A stretch of DNA of 64,000 nt from an uncultured Devosia sp. (GCF_913055165.1 NZ_CAJXJS010000007.1:24106-88105), one strand, 5' to 3'; positions 33,809-42,931 are shown, counted from the stretch's first letter. Notes: generated from the letters alone by a model not told the origin. Translations and numbers: made by a program.

Positions 33809-34415
33809 CAGCCTCATCATCCTCGGCCATGCGGTCCAGGTCCTTGGCGAAGTTCTCCAGGACCTTGCGCAGCTCGGTCGCCATGACGCCGCGAACCGCG
33901 ACAGCATCGGGCTGGGCTGCCAACCGCTCCGACAGTGTCGCCGGCAGACCCATCAGCCGATCGCGAAGCTTGCGGAACACTTCGGTTGTGCGCCGCTCGA
34001 CATCGTCGCGGAACATGATGTTACCGAGGCGCTCTTCCAGGTCGAGGCGCGAATTCTCTGCATTGAACGCCTCCCGCCGCGCCCGGGACTTGTGGTAGCT
34101 GGCGTCGCCACCGGATTTGCCGTCGCCCTCATCAGTATCATCGGCATCGTCCCGGCCATTGCGCAGCGCCTGGGCGGGGTCGGTTTCGTCCCGCACCGCA
34201 CGCTGCAACTCCACCAGGTTCACCAGCACGGTGCCGCGATCACCCGCCTTAGTCGAGAGCCGACCAGCCGCCTTGAGCTTGTTGACGCGCTTGTGCATGG
34301 CAGCGCGCGAAACCGGCGGCTTCTGCAGCCGCGCCGCCTCAGCCAGCGTCACCCAAAGCGAGGCGTCGCTGTCAACCGTGTTCACCACGTCCGTCAACTG
34401 CGTCAACCCTGTCAA
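33798..34415 (-). CDS. terS: Terminase small subunit
   Basis: About 205 residues. The N-terminal winged-helix/HTH part (SLWVTLAEAARLQKPPVSRAAMHKRVNKLKAAGRL) fits DNA recognition at cos; a very acidic linker (DDADDTDEGDGKSGGD) separates it from a helical C-terminal oligomerisation region. The start is uncertain: a TTG at 34415 begins the open frame, and a GTG at 34388 would give 196 residues. It is the first late gene and lies downstream of a conserved palindrome. Confidence 0.82.
   Translation of the reverse strand: MTGLTQLTDVVNTVDSDASLWVTLAEAARLQKPPVSRAAMHKRVNKLKAAGRLSTKAGDRGTVLVNLVELQRAVRDETDPAQALRNGRDDADDTDEGDGKSGGDASYHKSRARREAFNAENSRLDLEERLGNIMFRDDVERRTTEVFRKLRDRLMGLPATLSERLAAQPDAVAVRGVMATELRKVLENFAKDLDRMAEDDEADDE
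34371..34415. repeat. TTGAC direct repeats at the terS start
   Basis: On the minus strand TTGAC occurs three times at exact 9-bp spacing (ending at 34415, 34406, 34397) and once more at 34375. Could be terminase binding sites near cos, or chance coding of Leu-Thr. Confidence 0.4.
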
Positions 34416-34508
34416 ATTTTCAAGAAACTAGCGAAATACCGCACTCAGACGCACCGCATACGGTCGAGGTCGGGGAAGGACCCGCGCGAATGATTTCGCC
34501 CCACACTT

Positions 34509-34524
34509 CCTGCAAATTTGCAGG
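34509..34524. promoter_or_regulatory. Palindromic operator candidate ahead of the late operon
   Basis: CCTGCAAATTTGCAGG, perfect 16-bp palindrome about 95 bp upstream of terS. Its 14-bp core recurs at 46809-46822 ahead of the early operon. Confidence 0.65.
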
Positions 34525-34585
34525 ATGACACCCACCAACCCTCGATCGCTCCAGCGTAAGACGAAACAGCATCGGGTTGGCAGGC

Positions 34586-34623
34586 GCCAAAACGAAACGC
34601 CCCGGCGGTGATGCCGAGGCGTT
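34586..34623 (-). terminator. Terminator of the replication operon
   Basis: On the minus strand AACGCCTCGGC-atcacc-GCCGGGGCGTT (one mismatch) is followed by TCGTTTT. It lies 65 bp after the stop of the last early gene and separates it from the late operon. Confidence 0.75.
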
Positions 34624-34687
34624 CGTGATTCCTAATTATCTGTCCCGATATGTGTCAATTTTTTTCTCCAAAGGCAAGTGCCCTTGG

Positions 34688-35311
34688 TCAACCAGCCTTC
34701 GATGCACCTTTTGGGTAGTGGATAACGCTCTCCGCATAGTGGTCCCACGGCCATTGCTGGGCACTTGGCCCTGTCGCCTCGAACTTCGTCAGCAGCGGAT
34801 TGACCCGTGACTTCAGTGCCACCAGCGTTTCCCACCACCCGGCATAGGCAATCATCATCGCCTCCACCTCCTCATGGGTTAGCCCGACAAACTCGAACTC
34901 GAAGCCCATCAGGCCACGCTGCCGCACCTGATCGGCATAGCGCCGCACGACCTTGCCGTTGCCCTTGGTCACCAGTGCATACCGTCCGATGCCATCCTTT
35001 CCCCAATCCGGCCGCGATCCTTGCCGACCATGCTGGACCACAAGCGCAACCAGGTCGGAAATCTCCGCATGGCCCCACATTCCCTCAATCGCCGTCCCGA
35101 TGACCATGGCGTCAGGGTGCGACCATCGAATGCCCTGCGGCGCACTGCTGCTCTGCACCACGGTCCCCATTGCCATCATTCGCGCCAGGGGCGTGGACGA
35201 ACTCACTCCGGGAAGCCCTCGGCTATCGCCTGTATCCGTCCAAATGCACTGCTTCTCCAAGGCCCAGTTCACCAGCCACTCGATATCCCGTTTTTCCCGC
35301 ACCGCGCTCAA
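34688..35311 (-). CDS. Hypothetical protein at the end of the replication operon
   Basis: 207 residues, MSAVREKRDIEWLVNWALEKQ..., with a SSSTPLARMMAMGTVV segment, a GRYALVTKGNGKVVRRYADQVR region and a C-terminal QWPWDHYAESVIHYPK. Not recognised. It overlaps the DUF1376 gene by 4 bp and is the last gene before the terminator and late promoter region, the place where many lambdoid phages encode a late regulator; that role is only positional inference. Confidence 0.6.
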   Translation of the reverse strand: MSAVREKRDIEWLVNWALEKQCIWTDTGDSRGLPGVSSSTPLARMMAMGTVVQSSSAPQGIRWSHPDAMVIGTAIEGMWGHAEISDLVALVVQHGRQGSRPDWGKDGIGRYALVTKGNGKVVRRYADQVRQRGLMGFEFEFVGLTHEEVEAMMIAYAGWWETLVALKSRVNPLLTKFEATGPSAQQWPWDHYAESVIHYPKGASKAG

Positions 35312-36000
35312 TTCAGCATCTCCAATTTCGTGTTGATCCCCTTCGAAAGCCCAGTGATGTCAGGCCCTTCCCGCGCCAAGGCCCGGTCGAGTTCGGATTG
35401 CTCGAATGTCCAGCAGCCATCTCGGCCGCTGACCTGCATTGAGGCTGGGTCAACACCGCGAAGCCGAGCGATGGCGAGGAAACGAGGATCGTCCCGATGC
35501 AGCCGGACCTGAGGGCCGCGATGAGCCACGGACGCCGAATTGGAAGCGTCGGGTTTTGCTATCGGTTTGCTAGCTTTTTGCGATCTTTTTTCTTTTTCTT
35601 TTTTTATAGTATCTGGAGAATGCTGTAGCAAAACGCTAGCATTTGCTAGACCCTCATCTTTAGATTTCAAGGCCTTAGCGTCGCCACCCTTCGCCCCAGA
35701 AGCAGCTCTCCTTTCACTTTTACGCGCGCTTTTTTGGAGCTCTTTTGTCAGGCGATTATGCCAGATTTGGACCCCATCCGTGTCCAGAAATGGCATCAGA
35801 TCAGGCGCGATTGCCCGCCACTTTTTGACACTCAGGCGCACCACGCGAGCGAGCTTGGCATCCTCCGCCGGCAGCTTTCCGCCAGCGTTCCACATGGCCA
35901 TCAAAAGGAGCATATAGGCCCCGATCTGCTCGGTGCTGAGATGCAACGTGTCGCCGACAAAGTCGGACACATAGAGCTGCATGAACGGCCGCTCGCTCAT
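35308..36000 (-). CDS. DUF1376-type phage replication-associated protein
   Basis: 230 residues. The N-terminal DUF1376 domain reads MSERPFMQLYVSDFVGDTLHLSTEQIGAYMLLLMAMW, followed by a Lys-rich linker coded by long A tracts (about residues 115-135) and a C-terminal DGCWTFEQSELDRALAREG part. DUF1376 proteins are usually encoded next to the helicase or helicase loader and act in replication initiation. The start overlaps the dnaB stop (ATGA). Confidence 0.8.
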   Translation of the reverse strand: MSERPFMQLYVSDFVGDTLHLSTEQIGAYMLLLMAMWNAGGKLPAEDAKLARVVRLSVKKWRAIAPDLMPFLDTDGVQIWHNRLTKELQKSARKSERRAASGAKGGDAKALKSKDEGLANASVLLQHSPDTIKKEKEKRSQKASKPIAKPDASNSASVAHRGPQVRLHRDDPRFLAIARLRGVDPASMQVSGRDGCWTFEQSELDRALAREGPDITGLSKGINTKLEMLN

Positions 36001-37448
36001 GGAATGGGCTCCCCTGAAGTGGAATGTTTGATGTCGGAAAAGCGCGTCAGCCACGCTTCGAAAGCCAGCCGCACGGTGCCTGTCGGGCCATGACGCTGCT
36101 TGCCAATGATGACCTCCGCCCGGCCGTGCGCCTGCTCGATCTGGCCCTGCCAGGCGAGGTGTTCGGGCGTACCTTCTTTGGGCTCTTTGAGCCGCAGGTA
36201 ATATTCCTCACGGAACACAAACAGCACCACGTCGGCGTCCTGCTCGATCGAGCCGCTTTCCCTCAAATCCGCCAGTTGTGGGCGCTTGTCGTCACGGCTC
36301 TCCACCTGGCGGCTGAGCTGCGACAAGGCCATCACCGGCACATCCAGCTCCTTGGCCAGAGCCTTGAGCGCCGTGGTGATCTCGGTCAGCTCCTGCACCC
36401 GGTTTTGCGGGCCACGGCCGGCAGAACCTGAAAGCAGCTGCAAATAGTCGACGATGATCAGATCAACGCCGGACTGGCGCTTTTGCCGCCGCGCGCGAGC
36501 GCAAAGCTGGGCAATGTTCATGCCGCCCGTGTCGTCGATAAAAAGCGGCAGGCGGGTGAGCGCATTGCTAGTGTCGACAATCTTCTGGAACTGATCCTCA
36601 CGGATCCTGCCCCGCCGAATATCCGACGATGCCACTTCGGCCTGTTCGGAGAGAATGCGCGTCGCCAGCTGCTCGCTGCTCATCTCCAGGCTGAAGAACA
36701 ACACGCGGCCGCCATCGACCGTCTCTTCGGTGCCATCGGTCTTGAACTGGCTTCGGAACGATGAGGCCACGCGATAGGCGATATTGGTGGCGAGCGAAGT
36801 CTTGCCCATGGCCGGCCGCCCCGCCAGGATGATGAGATCGCTGCGCTGCATGCCGCCCATCTGCCTGTCGAGGTCATTCAGGCCCGTGGCGGTGCCGGAC
36901 AGGTGCCCATCGCGCTGATAGGCCTTTCCAGCCATGTCCACGGCCTTCACAAGGGCCTCACCGAAGCTGTGGACGCCGGTGCCGCTGCCGCCCTTCTCAG
37001 CGATCGCGAACAACTCCTTCTCGGCAATTTCGATCAGGTCAGTGCCTGTCTGGTCGCTCCCCGCATCACTAGCCACTGACTTCACCATGTCGGCAAAGGT
37101 GAGCAACTGACGCCGCATGGCCAGATACCGGATTTGCGCGCCAAAATCGGGCGCATTGAGAACCGAGACCGCCTCAGATGCCACTCTGGCCAGATAAGCC
37201 ATCATGGGCAGGTCAGGCGTCAGCTTCTCCGGCAGAAAGGTCTTAAGCGTCACCGGGGTCGCAGCCTTCCCCACCCGGATCAGCGACGCCATGGTCTCAA
37301 AAATCTTGCCGTGGATCGGCTCGAAGAAATGCCCCGGATCGAGGAAGTCCGACACGCGCCAATAGGCGTCATTATTGGTCAGCACCGCCCCAAGCAGCGC
37401 CTGTTCCAACTCTATATTGTGGGGCGGCAGGGTGGTCTGTTCGGTCAC
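35997..37448 (-). CDS. dnaB: Replicative DNA helicase DnaB
   Basis: 483 residues. DnaB_N domain (LPPHNIELEQALLGAVLTNNDAYW, about 1-110), then the RecA-type DnaB_C with Walker A AGRPAMGKTSLATNIA near residue 210, Walker B LIIVDYLQLL, the SRQVESR and KRPQLADLRESG motifs and the ending KQRHGPTGTVRLAFE. It unwinds DNA at the phage fork. With the phage sliding clamp it implies theta-type replication using the host polymerase, since no polymerase gene is present. Confidence 0.95.
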   Translation of the reverse strand: MTEQTTLPPHNIELEQALLGAVLTNNDAYWRVSDFLDPGHFFEPIHGKIFETMASLIRVGKAATPVTLKTFLPEKLTPDLPMMAYLARVASEAVSVLNAPDFGAQIRYLAMRRQLLTFADMVKSVASDAGSDQTGTDLIEIAEKELFAIAEKGGSGTGVHSFGEALVKAVDMAGKAYQRDGHLSGTATGLNDLDRQMGGMQRSDLIILAGRPAMGKTSLATNIAYRVASSFRSQFKTDGTEETVDGGRVLFFSLEMSSEQLATRILSEQAEVASSDIRRGRIREDQFQKIVDTSNALTRLPLFIDDTGGMNIAQLCARARRQKRQSGVDLIIVDYLQLLSGSAGRGPQNRVQELTEITTALKALAKELDVPVMALSQLSRQVESRDDKRPQLADLRESGSIEQDADVVLFVFREEYYLRLKEPKEGTPEHLAWQGQIEQAHGRAEVIIGKQRHGPTGTVRLAFEAWLTRFSDIKHSTSGEPIP

Positions 37449-39142
37449 GACGCGGCCGCCTCACTTTCGAAGCGGGCCAAGTAGTTGGCCGCCAGCCGCT
37501 TAATCCTGCTATCGTCGCTATGCTGCTGCGTGGTGCCACTGAACGGGTCGGTAATGCCCTGCGATTGGCTCGTTTTGAGCCCCAGCATCTCCATGATGAC
37601 GGGGTCGGAACCGCCATTGGTGTGGGTGTAAATCGCATCGACCTGCCCACCCTGCCCAGGGCGGCGCAGACGCCCGATGACCTGCTTGTGCACTTGCGGC
37701 GACCAGTCCAGCTCGCCAAACACGACGGTCCGGCAGGAGTGTTGCAAGCCGTCGAGACCAGCTCCGGAGCGCAGCGAGATGATCATCACCTTGGCCGTGC
37801 CATCCATGAAGGCACGTTTGGCCTTGAGCTTGCCCTTGCCGGTCTCGGTTCCGGTATACATGACCGGAAACAGGTCCCTCAGCTCGCTGAGCCAGATGTC
37901 ATAGACCTCGCGGTGCCACCCGGCCAGCAGCACCTTCTCGCCACTCTCCACCAACAACCGCACCAGGGCTGCGACGCCGCGCGCCTTGGCGACCCCTGTG
38001 ACCTGGCGCATGCGGATATCGAGTTCGCGCGCGGCCTGCCCGGACTCCATGAAGCTTCCGTGCAGCACCTTGAGTGCCAGTACTTTGGTCTCTTCCTCGA
38101 AATCCGCCGAGGCGGCCTGGTCGAACTCAATATCGTGCACGATCACATTGACCGGCGGCATCTGCCGGCCGACGTCGCTTTCGACATGACGGACGGCAAT
38201 GGCTTCATCCCTGAGATAGGCGCCAAGGGCATCGGGGTTGCGGACGACCGCATTCGGTCCGCCACCGATGCACCATTCAAGGCAGAACTCGCCATAGGTG
38301 CCCAATGCGCCTGGCGCGATCGCTTCCACCACGTTCCAGATTTCGCCGCCGTAGTTGTAGATCGGCGTTGCGGTCAGCCCGATCCGCATCTGGGCATGCT
38401 CGCTGAACACCTGCGCCGCGGAACCTTTCGACGTTTCCGTGCCGTGGCGCAGCTCCTGCACCTCGTCGAACACAACGGCCTTGAACACGCCTGTCGCGGC
38501 AATATCGACCCATCCGGCGATGTTGGAGTATTTGAACAGGAAGAGATCGGCCTTGGGCAGCTCATAGGGCTTGGTGCCCTTGATGATATGAGCGGTCATG
38601 GTGGTGAAGGGCGTGATGTATTCATCCACCCACTGTTCGATCAGATGCGCCTGCACCACGATGGCCGCTGGCACATGGCCACTCGTTGCGATGGCAGCGA
38701 GGCTGGAGATGGTCTTGCCCAACCCAACATCATCCATGATCAGCAAGCGCCCCAGGCGCGCGCCTAGGGCGCCATTCTGTGCCTGAAATGGGTAAGGCGC
38801 CCGGTCCGGCCGGAAGGCCGGTAATGCCGCCGGAACCCAATCCTCTGCCATGATGCGGCGCACCTCGGCCGCCTGGTCGAGCCCGCGCTGATAGGACTGC
38901 TCTAGGCGCTCCCGTGCATCGGATGACATCGCCATGGGAAAGCGCTGCATGAACCAGAGCAGGTCCGCTGCCACGGCCGGATTATCCTTGAGATCGAATT
39001 CCCCCGCCCGGGTCTTGGCCACCTGGGCGAACATGGACTTGAACTTCAACGACACATGCGGCGGCAGGCGACGCAACTGCCAGAAACCAGCATCCCACGC
39101 GAGATCACCGAAGGTACGGGACGGAACAGCGATTGTTGTCAC
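37445..39142 (-). CDS. SNF2/DEAD-type helicase
   Basis: 565 residues from a GTG that overlaps the TGA of the small HTH gene (GTGA). Motif I is DDVGLGKTISSL (near residue 137), motif II VVFDEVQEL (near 225), motif III GLTATPIYNYGG and motif VI QVIGRLRRPGQGG (near 493). Phage SNF2-type helicases of this kind usually sit beside a VRR-NUC-type nuclease, as here, and act in replication or recombination. It overlaps dnaB by 4 bp. Confidence 0.88.
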   Translation of the reverse strand: MTTIAVPSRTFGDLAWDAGFWQLRRLPPHVSLKFKSMFAQVAKTRAGEFDLKDNPAVAADLLWFMQRFPMAMSSDARERLEQSYQRGLDQAAEVRRIMAEDWVPAALPAFRPDRAPYPFQAQNGALGARLGRLLIMDDVGLGKTISSLAAIATSGHVPAAIVVQAHLIEQWVDEYITPFTTMTAHIIKGTKPYELPKADLFLFKYSNIAGWVDIAATGVFKAVVFDEVQELRHGTETSKGSAAQVFSEHAQMRIGLTATPIYNYGGEIWNVVEAIAPGALGTYGEFCLEWCIGGGPNAVVRNPDALGAYLRDEAIAVRHVESDVGRQMPPVNVIVHDIEFDQAASADFEEETKVLALKVLHGSFMESGQAARELDIRMRQVTGVAKARGVAALVRLLVESGEKVLLAGWHREVYDIWLSELRDLFPVMYTGTETGKGKLKAKRAFMDGTAKVMIISLRSGAGLDGLQHSCRTVVFGELDWSPQVHKQVIGRLRRPGQGGQVDAIYTHTNGGSDPVIMEMLGLKTSQSQGITDPFSGTTQQHSDDSRIKRLAANYLARFESEAAAS

Positions 39143-39345
39143 CCTCGCCTCCACTCTGCTCGTATTGCTTTCACGTGACGCCCTACCGCCGTAACGGACA
39201 GGCCCAATGCCGCCGCGCATTCGCGTTGGGTGGCGCATAGATGGGATTTGAAGTAAGACCTGACCGCATCGCGGTTGTCCCTGCCCAGCTGCACCTGGTC
39301 CCAGTTTCCGGAACATGCCGCATGTGCGTCTTCAAACAGCTTCAC
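39139..39345 (-). CDS. Small HTH protein
   Basis: 68 residues from a GTG overlapping the upstream stop (GTGA): VKLFEDAHAACSGNWDQVQLG... The second half (CATQRECAAALGLSVTAVGRHVKAIR) is a clear helix-turn-helix of the type used for sequence-specific binding. It is coupled on both sides. It may be a regulator or a DNA-loading adaptor. Confidence 0.65.
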   Translation of the reverse strand: MKLFEDAHAACSGNWDQVQLGRDNRDAVRSYFKSHLCATQRECAAALGLSVTAVGRHVKAIRAEWRRG

Positions 39346-39773
39346 AGCCAGGCCCTCCCCATCGAAACCAGATGGATGGCCCGGCCATTGATTTCCGCCG
39401 GCAGGCTCATGGCCCGGCCGGTGACCAGCACTAGCTCGGCGAGCTGCGGGAATTCGCAATAGCGCCGCAACTGCCGATAGATCGCCCGGCGATCACCCTT
39501 GACCTTCACCTCGATCCCGATATCGGCAACCATAAGATCGATGCGGTTCTGGGCATCGAGAATGACTTCGCGCACGGCCGGCAGACCAGCCCGTTTCAAG
39601 GCGTCAGCGATTTCGGCTTGTGCTTCGCTCTCGACAGCTACCGAGAGCCGCACCGAGCGCAACAACCGGGCAATCTCTGCGCCCGAAGACGCCACGCTCC
39701 TGCGCTCCTGTTCTGGCAGCAGGGACGTCGTTTTGCCTAGGGCGGCAGGCTTTGGGATGAAAAGGTCAGCCAT
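39342..39773 (-). CDS. PD-(D/E)XK-like nuclease
   Basis: 143 residues. A nuclease core is visible: AEIADALKRAGLPAVREV, then QNRIDLMVADIGIEVKVKG with the Asp and the E-x-K expected of PD-(D/E)XK enzymes, followed by RQLRRYCEFPQLAELVLVTG, which fits the last strand and helix. It resembles VRR-NUC or archaeal-resolvase-like enzymes that partner a helicase. It lies between the SNF2-type helicase and the helicase-methyltransferase fusion and could serve either. Confidence 0.72.
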   Translation of the reverse strand: MADLFIPKPAALGKTTSLLPEQERRSVASSGAEIARLLRSVRLSVAVESEAQAEIADALKRAGLPAVREVILDAQNRIDLMVADIGIEVKVKGDRRAIYRQLRRYCEFPQLAELVLVTGRAMSLPAEINGRAIHLVSMGRAWL

Positions 39774-40197
39774 GATGCCGCTCCTCTTCCACCCACCCCA
39801 TCACCTTGAACTTGAGGAAATTTCCGATGCGCGCCGCGACAGAACAATGCTCCGCATTGCGCCCATAGGTCGTGACATGCTCGCCATGCGGCTCTGGGGT
39901 GTCGTGGCACCGCCGCGCCACGATGATCACCTGGTCATAACCGTAGCGCTGCGCAATTTCCCTGGCCGCCGCGATCGGGATCGGCTCCATGGTCACCGGG
40001 TCCGCCACCGCTCCCAGCTTCATCGCCAGCCGAAGATCGCTGGCCACATCGGCCATCACCGAACGCGACACATCGAGGGTATGATGCGCATCGGCCAGAT
40101 CATCCTCGGCCACCAGCATCTTCGCGCCGGTTTCGAGCATATCGGCGGCACGACCCATGCTGCGCGTAAGTGCCCGTGCACAATCAAGATCACTCAT
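39766..40197 (-). CDS. Hypothetical phage protein
   Basis: 143 residues. The N-terminal half is helical; the middle reads AREIAQRYGYDQVIIVARR, followed by HVTTYGRNAEHCSVAARIGNFLKFKVMGW, a pattern I have seen in uncharacterised phage proteins. No function assigned. It overlaps the genes on either side by 4-8 bp. Confidence 0.6.
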   Translation of the reverse strand: MSDLDCARALTRSMGRAADMLETGAKMLVAEDDLADAHHTLDVSRSVMADVASDLRLAMKLGAVADPVTMEPIPIAAAREIAQRYGYDQVIIVARRCHDTPEPHGEHVTTYGRNAEHCSVAARIGNFLKFKVMGWVEEERHHG

Positions 40198-42710
40198 GCC
40201 ACCATGTCCCCATCTTCCATGTCCATCAGATCAAACAGCGTCGGCAGCGCCACCTCGCGCTCCCGGCCGGCGAGGTAGCGGACACCATCCGCGAAATAGT
40301 CAGGATTAAGCTCTGCCGCCCGGCCGCGACGGCCCATGCCCAGGGCCACCCAGGGCACTGTGAAGAGCCCGCCAAAGGGATCGAAAACCAGATCGCCCTT
40401 GTTCGAATAGCGGCGCACCAGGCGCTCGACGATGTCGATCTGGAGCGGGCAGACATGCTTTTCGCGCTTCTTCTGTGTTTGCTGCAGGTTGAGCGTGTTC
40501 ATGCGGCTGATATCGGTCCAGAGATCACCGCGGGCACTGCCCGGCGCCAGCGACATATATTCCTTGGAGAGCTTGTTCCCCATGGCCTCGCCAGTCGCGA
40601 CATGCGCCCTGAAATCGTAGATTTGCTGCAGGGTTTGCTGTGGGAAGAGCTTGACCAGCACATCAGGCTTGAGCGCCGCCAGCTCTTGCGGGCTCAGCAG
40701 CCGATTGCCCGATGATCGCCAAAAGCTGTGCGCATCGATCTGCCATTCCGAGAGCGAATATTCCGCCGGCGTCTTAACCACGCGCGTGTCGGCATAGGCC
40801 TTCGTCCGGTCGGTCGGGAGCTTGCGGAAAATCAGCACATATTCGGGCGAGCCGACGCCCATCTTGGTGCCGTCTTTCAGCATCTCCTTATAGGTCAGCC
40901 GATAGGTCTGGTTGTTCTCCCGCACCACATCGGTCTGCACCTGGATCATGCCCATATAGGCAAAGCCATGGGCCATGTAGTGGAACAGCGTCTTGGCATG
41001 GAACGGGTTGACCGTGGGCGTGCCATAGCCGGTGACCGAGCCAAAGAGGATACGATCCTTGACATGCACACAGGCCAGCCGGCCGGGCGCCAGGATCCGG
41101 AGCAGATGCGGGGTCAGGTGATCCATCTGCTCGAAGAAATGATCATCGCCATCGGTATGGCCGAAGTCATTATAGCTGGGCGTATATTCGAAATGGTTCG
41201 AAAAGGGGATCGAGGTCACCACCAGGTCGACGCTGTTGTCATCAATCAGGCCGCATTCTTCGACGCAGTCATTATTGGCGACCAGCCAGCCCTGCCCTGA
41301 AGCTTCCACCCGCTCCACCCCGATCGATCGGGTCAGGATATCGGTCATGGTCAGGGTCGAGAGCCCATGCTCCCGGATGATTTGGGTCATGTTCTCCACC
41401 ATGGTGTTGTGCTGCGCCCATTTGGCTTGCAGGTCCCGCAGCACCTCCCGCTCGCTTTCGGCATAGATGATGTGGATTTCGACCGGCTGGCTCTGGAGGA
41501 AGCGCTGAATGCGGTGGACCGCCTGAATGAAGTCGTTGAACTTAAAGCCGATGCCCAAGAACACGGCCTTGTGGCAATGCCGCTGGAAATTGCAGCCGGA
41601 CCCGGCAATCACCGGCTTGGCCGAAAGGATGCGGAACCGCCCTTCGGAAAAATCGATAATGGCCTGCTCGCGGGCGTCCAGGTCCTGAGTGCCATAGACC
41701 GACACCGCCTCCGGCACGGCGGCGGAGATCGCCCGGCGCTCATCTTCCAGATCGTGCCAGAGAATGAAGTGATCCTTGGGCGCAGCGCCCACGATCTCGA
41801 CCATTTTGGCCACGCGCGTCATGAGCGTGTCGCGCTTCTCCCGCGCTGCATCGACAACGCCGGTGACACTGTCGCGCATCAGCCGCATCTGCCCATCGCG
41901 GTCCACACCGCCATCGGCCAAATTGGTCTGCACCTCGTGATAGACCACATTGAGCGGGGGCAGCTCATAGCCCTCATCGGAAAAGCCGAGGTCGGATGGC
42001 TTCTGCAGCATCACGGCCCAGCTGTTGAGCCAGAGCCAGAACTCCTTTTCCTTGTGCGGATAGAGCGTGAGATTGTTCGCCTTGGTGGAATCCCGCTGGA
42101 AGAAGCGGGTCAGGGCCTGCCCTGTGTCCATGATGCCCAGGAACCCGCCATAATGGATCAGTTCCTTGTAGCGGTTGGGCGAGGGCGTGGCCGTCGCCAC
42201 AAAGCGGAACCGCACCCCATCGAACAATGACAGGAAGGTCTGATAGGTCTTGGACCCGAAAGAGCGCAGCACGCTGGCTTCATCGAGCGACACCACCGTG
42301 AACAGGTTCGGGTCCAGCTTGCCGTCCCGCACTGTTTCGTAATTGGTCAGGTAGATGCCATCGAAATCCGGATCGAGCTCTTCGGCCGAGCGGATGAAGC
42401 GCGTTTCGATGCCCAGCATGGCGGCATCGCGCTTGAATTCCTGGCGCACCCCGAGCGGGCAGATGATCAGCCCCATGCCACCGGCAAATTTGCGAATCAG
42501 CCGCACGGTTTCGAGTTGGGTGACCGACTTGCCCAGGCCAAAGGCCATGAACATGCCCCGCCTGCCGCCGCGCACCGCCCATTGCACAATGGCCCGCTGA
42601 TGTCCTTTGAGAATGGGATGGATATCGTCCAGAGCCACCTCGAAGCCGATCGAAGGCGCCATGCGCACCTTGGCTTCCAGGAATTGCCGATAGGAGGGTA
42701 TGGCGTTCAT
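40194..42710 (-). CDS. Helicase-DNA methyltransferase fusion
   Basis: 838 residues. The N-terminal half is a DEAD/SNF2-type helicase: FGLGKSVTQLETV (about 57), VSLDEASVLRSFG (about 140), FVATATPSPNRY and QAVHRIQRFLQ. The C-terminal part is an N6/N4-type amino-methyltransferase of the beta order: motif IV VVTSIPFSN near residue 500 and motif I LVFDPFGGLFTVPWVALG near 774 followed by AAELNPDYF. Motif IV has Ile in place of the first Pro of the usual S/D-P-P-Y. It may modify phage DNA against host restriction; phage P1 DarB has a comparable pair of activities. Confidence 0.85.
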   Translation of the reverse strand: MNAIPSYRQFLEAKVRMAPSIGFEVALDDIHPILKGHQRAIVQWAVRGGRRGMFMAFGLGKSVTQLETVRLIRKFAGGMGLIICPLGVRQEFKRDAAMLGIETRFIRSAEELDPDFDGIYLTNYETVRDGKLDPNLFTVVSLDEASVLRSFGSKTYQTFLSLFDGVRFRFVATATPSPNRYKELIHYGGFLGIMDTGQALTRFFQRDSTKANNLTLYPHKEKEFWLWLNSWAVMLQKPSDLGFSDEGYELPPLNVVYHEVQTNLADGGVDRDGQMRLMRDSVTGVVDAAREKRDTLMTRVAKMVEIVGAAPKDHFILWHDLEDERRAISAAVPEAVSVYGTQDLDAREQAIIDFSEGRFRILSAKPVIAGSGCNFQRHCHKAVFLGIGFKFNDFIQAVHRIQRFLQSQPVEIHIIYAESEREVLRDLQAKWAQHNTMVENMTQIIREHGLSTLTMTDILTRSIGVERVEASGQGWLVANNDCVEECGLIDDNSVDLVVTSIPFSNHFEYTPSYNDFGHTDGDDHFFEQMDHLTPHLLRILAPGRLACVHVKDRILFGSVTGYGTPTVNPFHAKTLFHYMAHGFAYMGMIQVQTDVVRENNQTYRLTYKEMLKDGTKMGVGSPEYVLIFRKLPTDRTKAYADTRVVKTPAEYSLSEWQIDAHSFWRSSGNRLLSPQELAALKPDVLVKLFPQQTLQQIYDFRAHVATGEAMGNKLSKEYMSLAPGSARGDLWTDISRMNTLNLQQTQKKREKHVCPLQIDIVERLVRRYSNKGDLVFDPFGGLFTVPWVALGMGRRGRAAELNPDYFADGVRYLAGREREVALPTLFDLMDMEDGDMVA

Positions 42711-42931
42711 GGCCGCACCTCTCCACCACAGAAGGTCGGTTTGCCGGCATAGGGAACGCGCCGGGTCACCTTGACCGGCACGGTCGCCAGCTCGCAGAGC
42801 GCGTCGGCATCCACCGGCTCATCGGCATGAGGCACCCGCACGACCTGCGCGCCGCAGCGCTCGGCCAAAGCGAGGAGCCAATCCACATGCGGGCCATGGT
42901 GATGGGCGCCAAGGGTGATGATCTGGCTCAT
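42707..42931 (-). CDS. Small phage hypothetical protein
   Basis: 74 residues, MSQIITLGAHHHGPHVDWLLALAERCG..., with a His-rich N terminus. Not recognised. ATGA overlaps on both sides place it in the early operon. Confidence 0.55.
   Translation of the reverse strand: MSQIITLGAHHHGPHVDWLLALAERCGAQVVRVPHADEPVDADALCELATVPVKVTRRVPYAGKPTFCGGEVRP

Noticed and set aside
7937..34415. Gene transfer agent instead of a prophage
   Set aside because: The cluster has integrase, excisionase, att repeats, CI/Cro, a GpA-type terminase and lambda gene order, none of which fit the RcGTA-type cluster.
35575..35612. A-rich tract in the DUF1376 gene as a possible frameshift site
   Set aside because: The A7G run is not in the X-XXY-YYZ phase for a -1 shift, and the frame continues normally into a conserved-looking C terminus.
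42484..42493. Third GCAAATTTGC core resembling the operator palindrome
   Set aside because: Only 10 bp match and it lies inside the helicase-methyltransferase coding sequence, far from any operon start.
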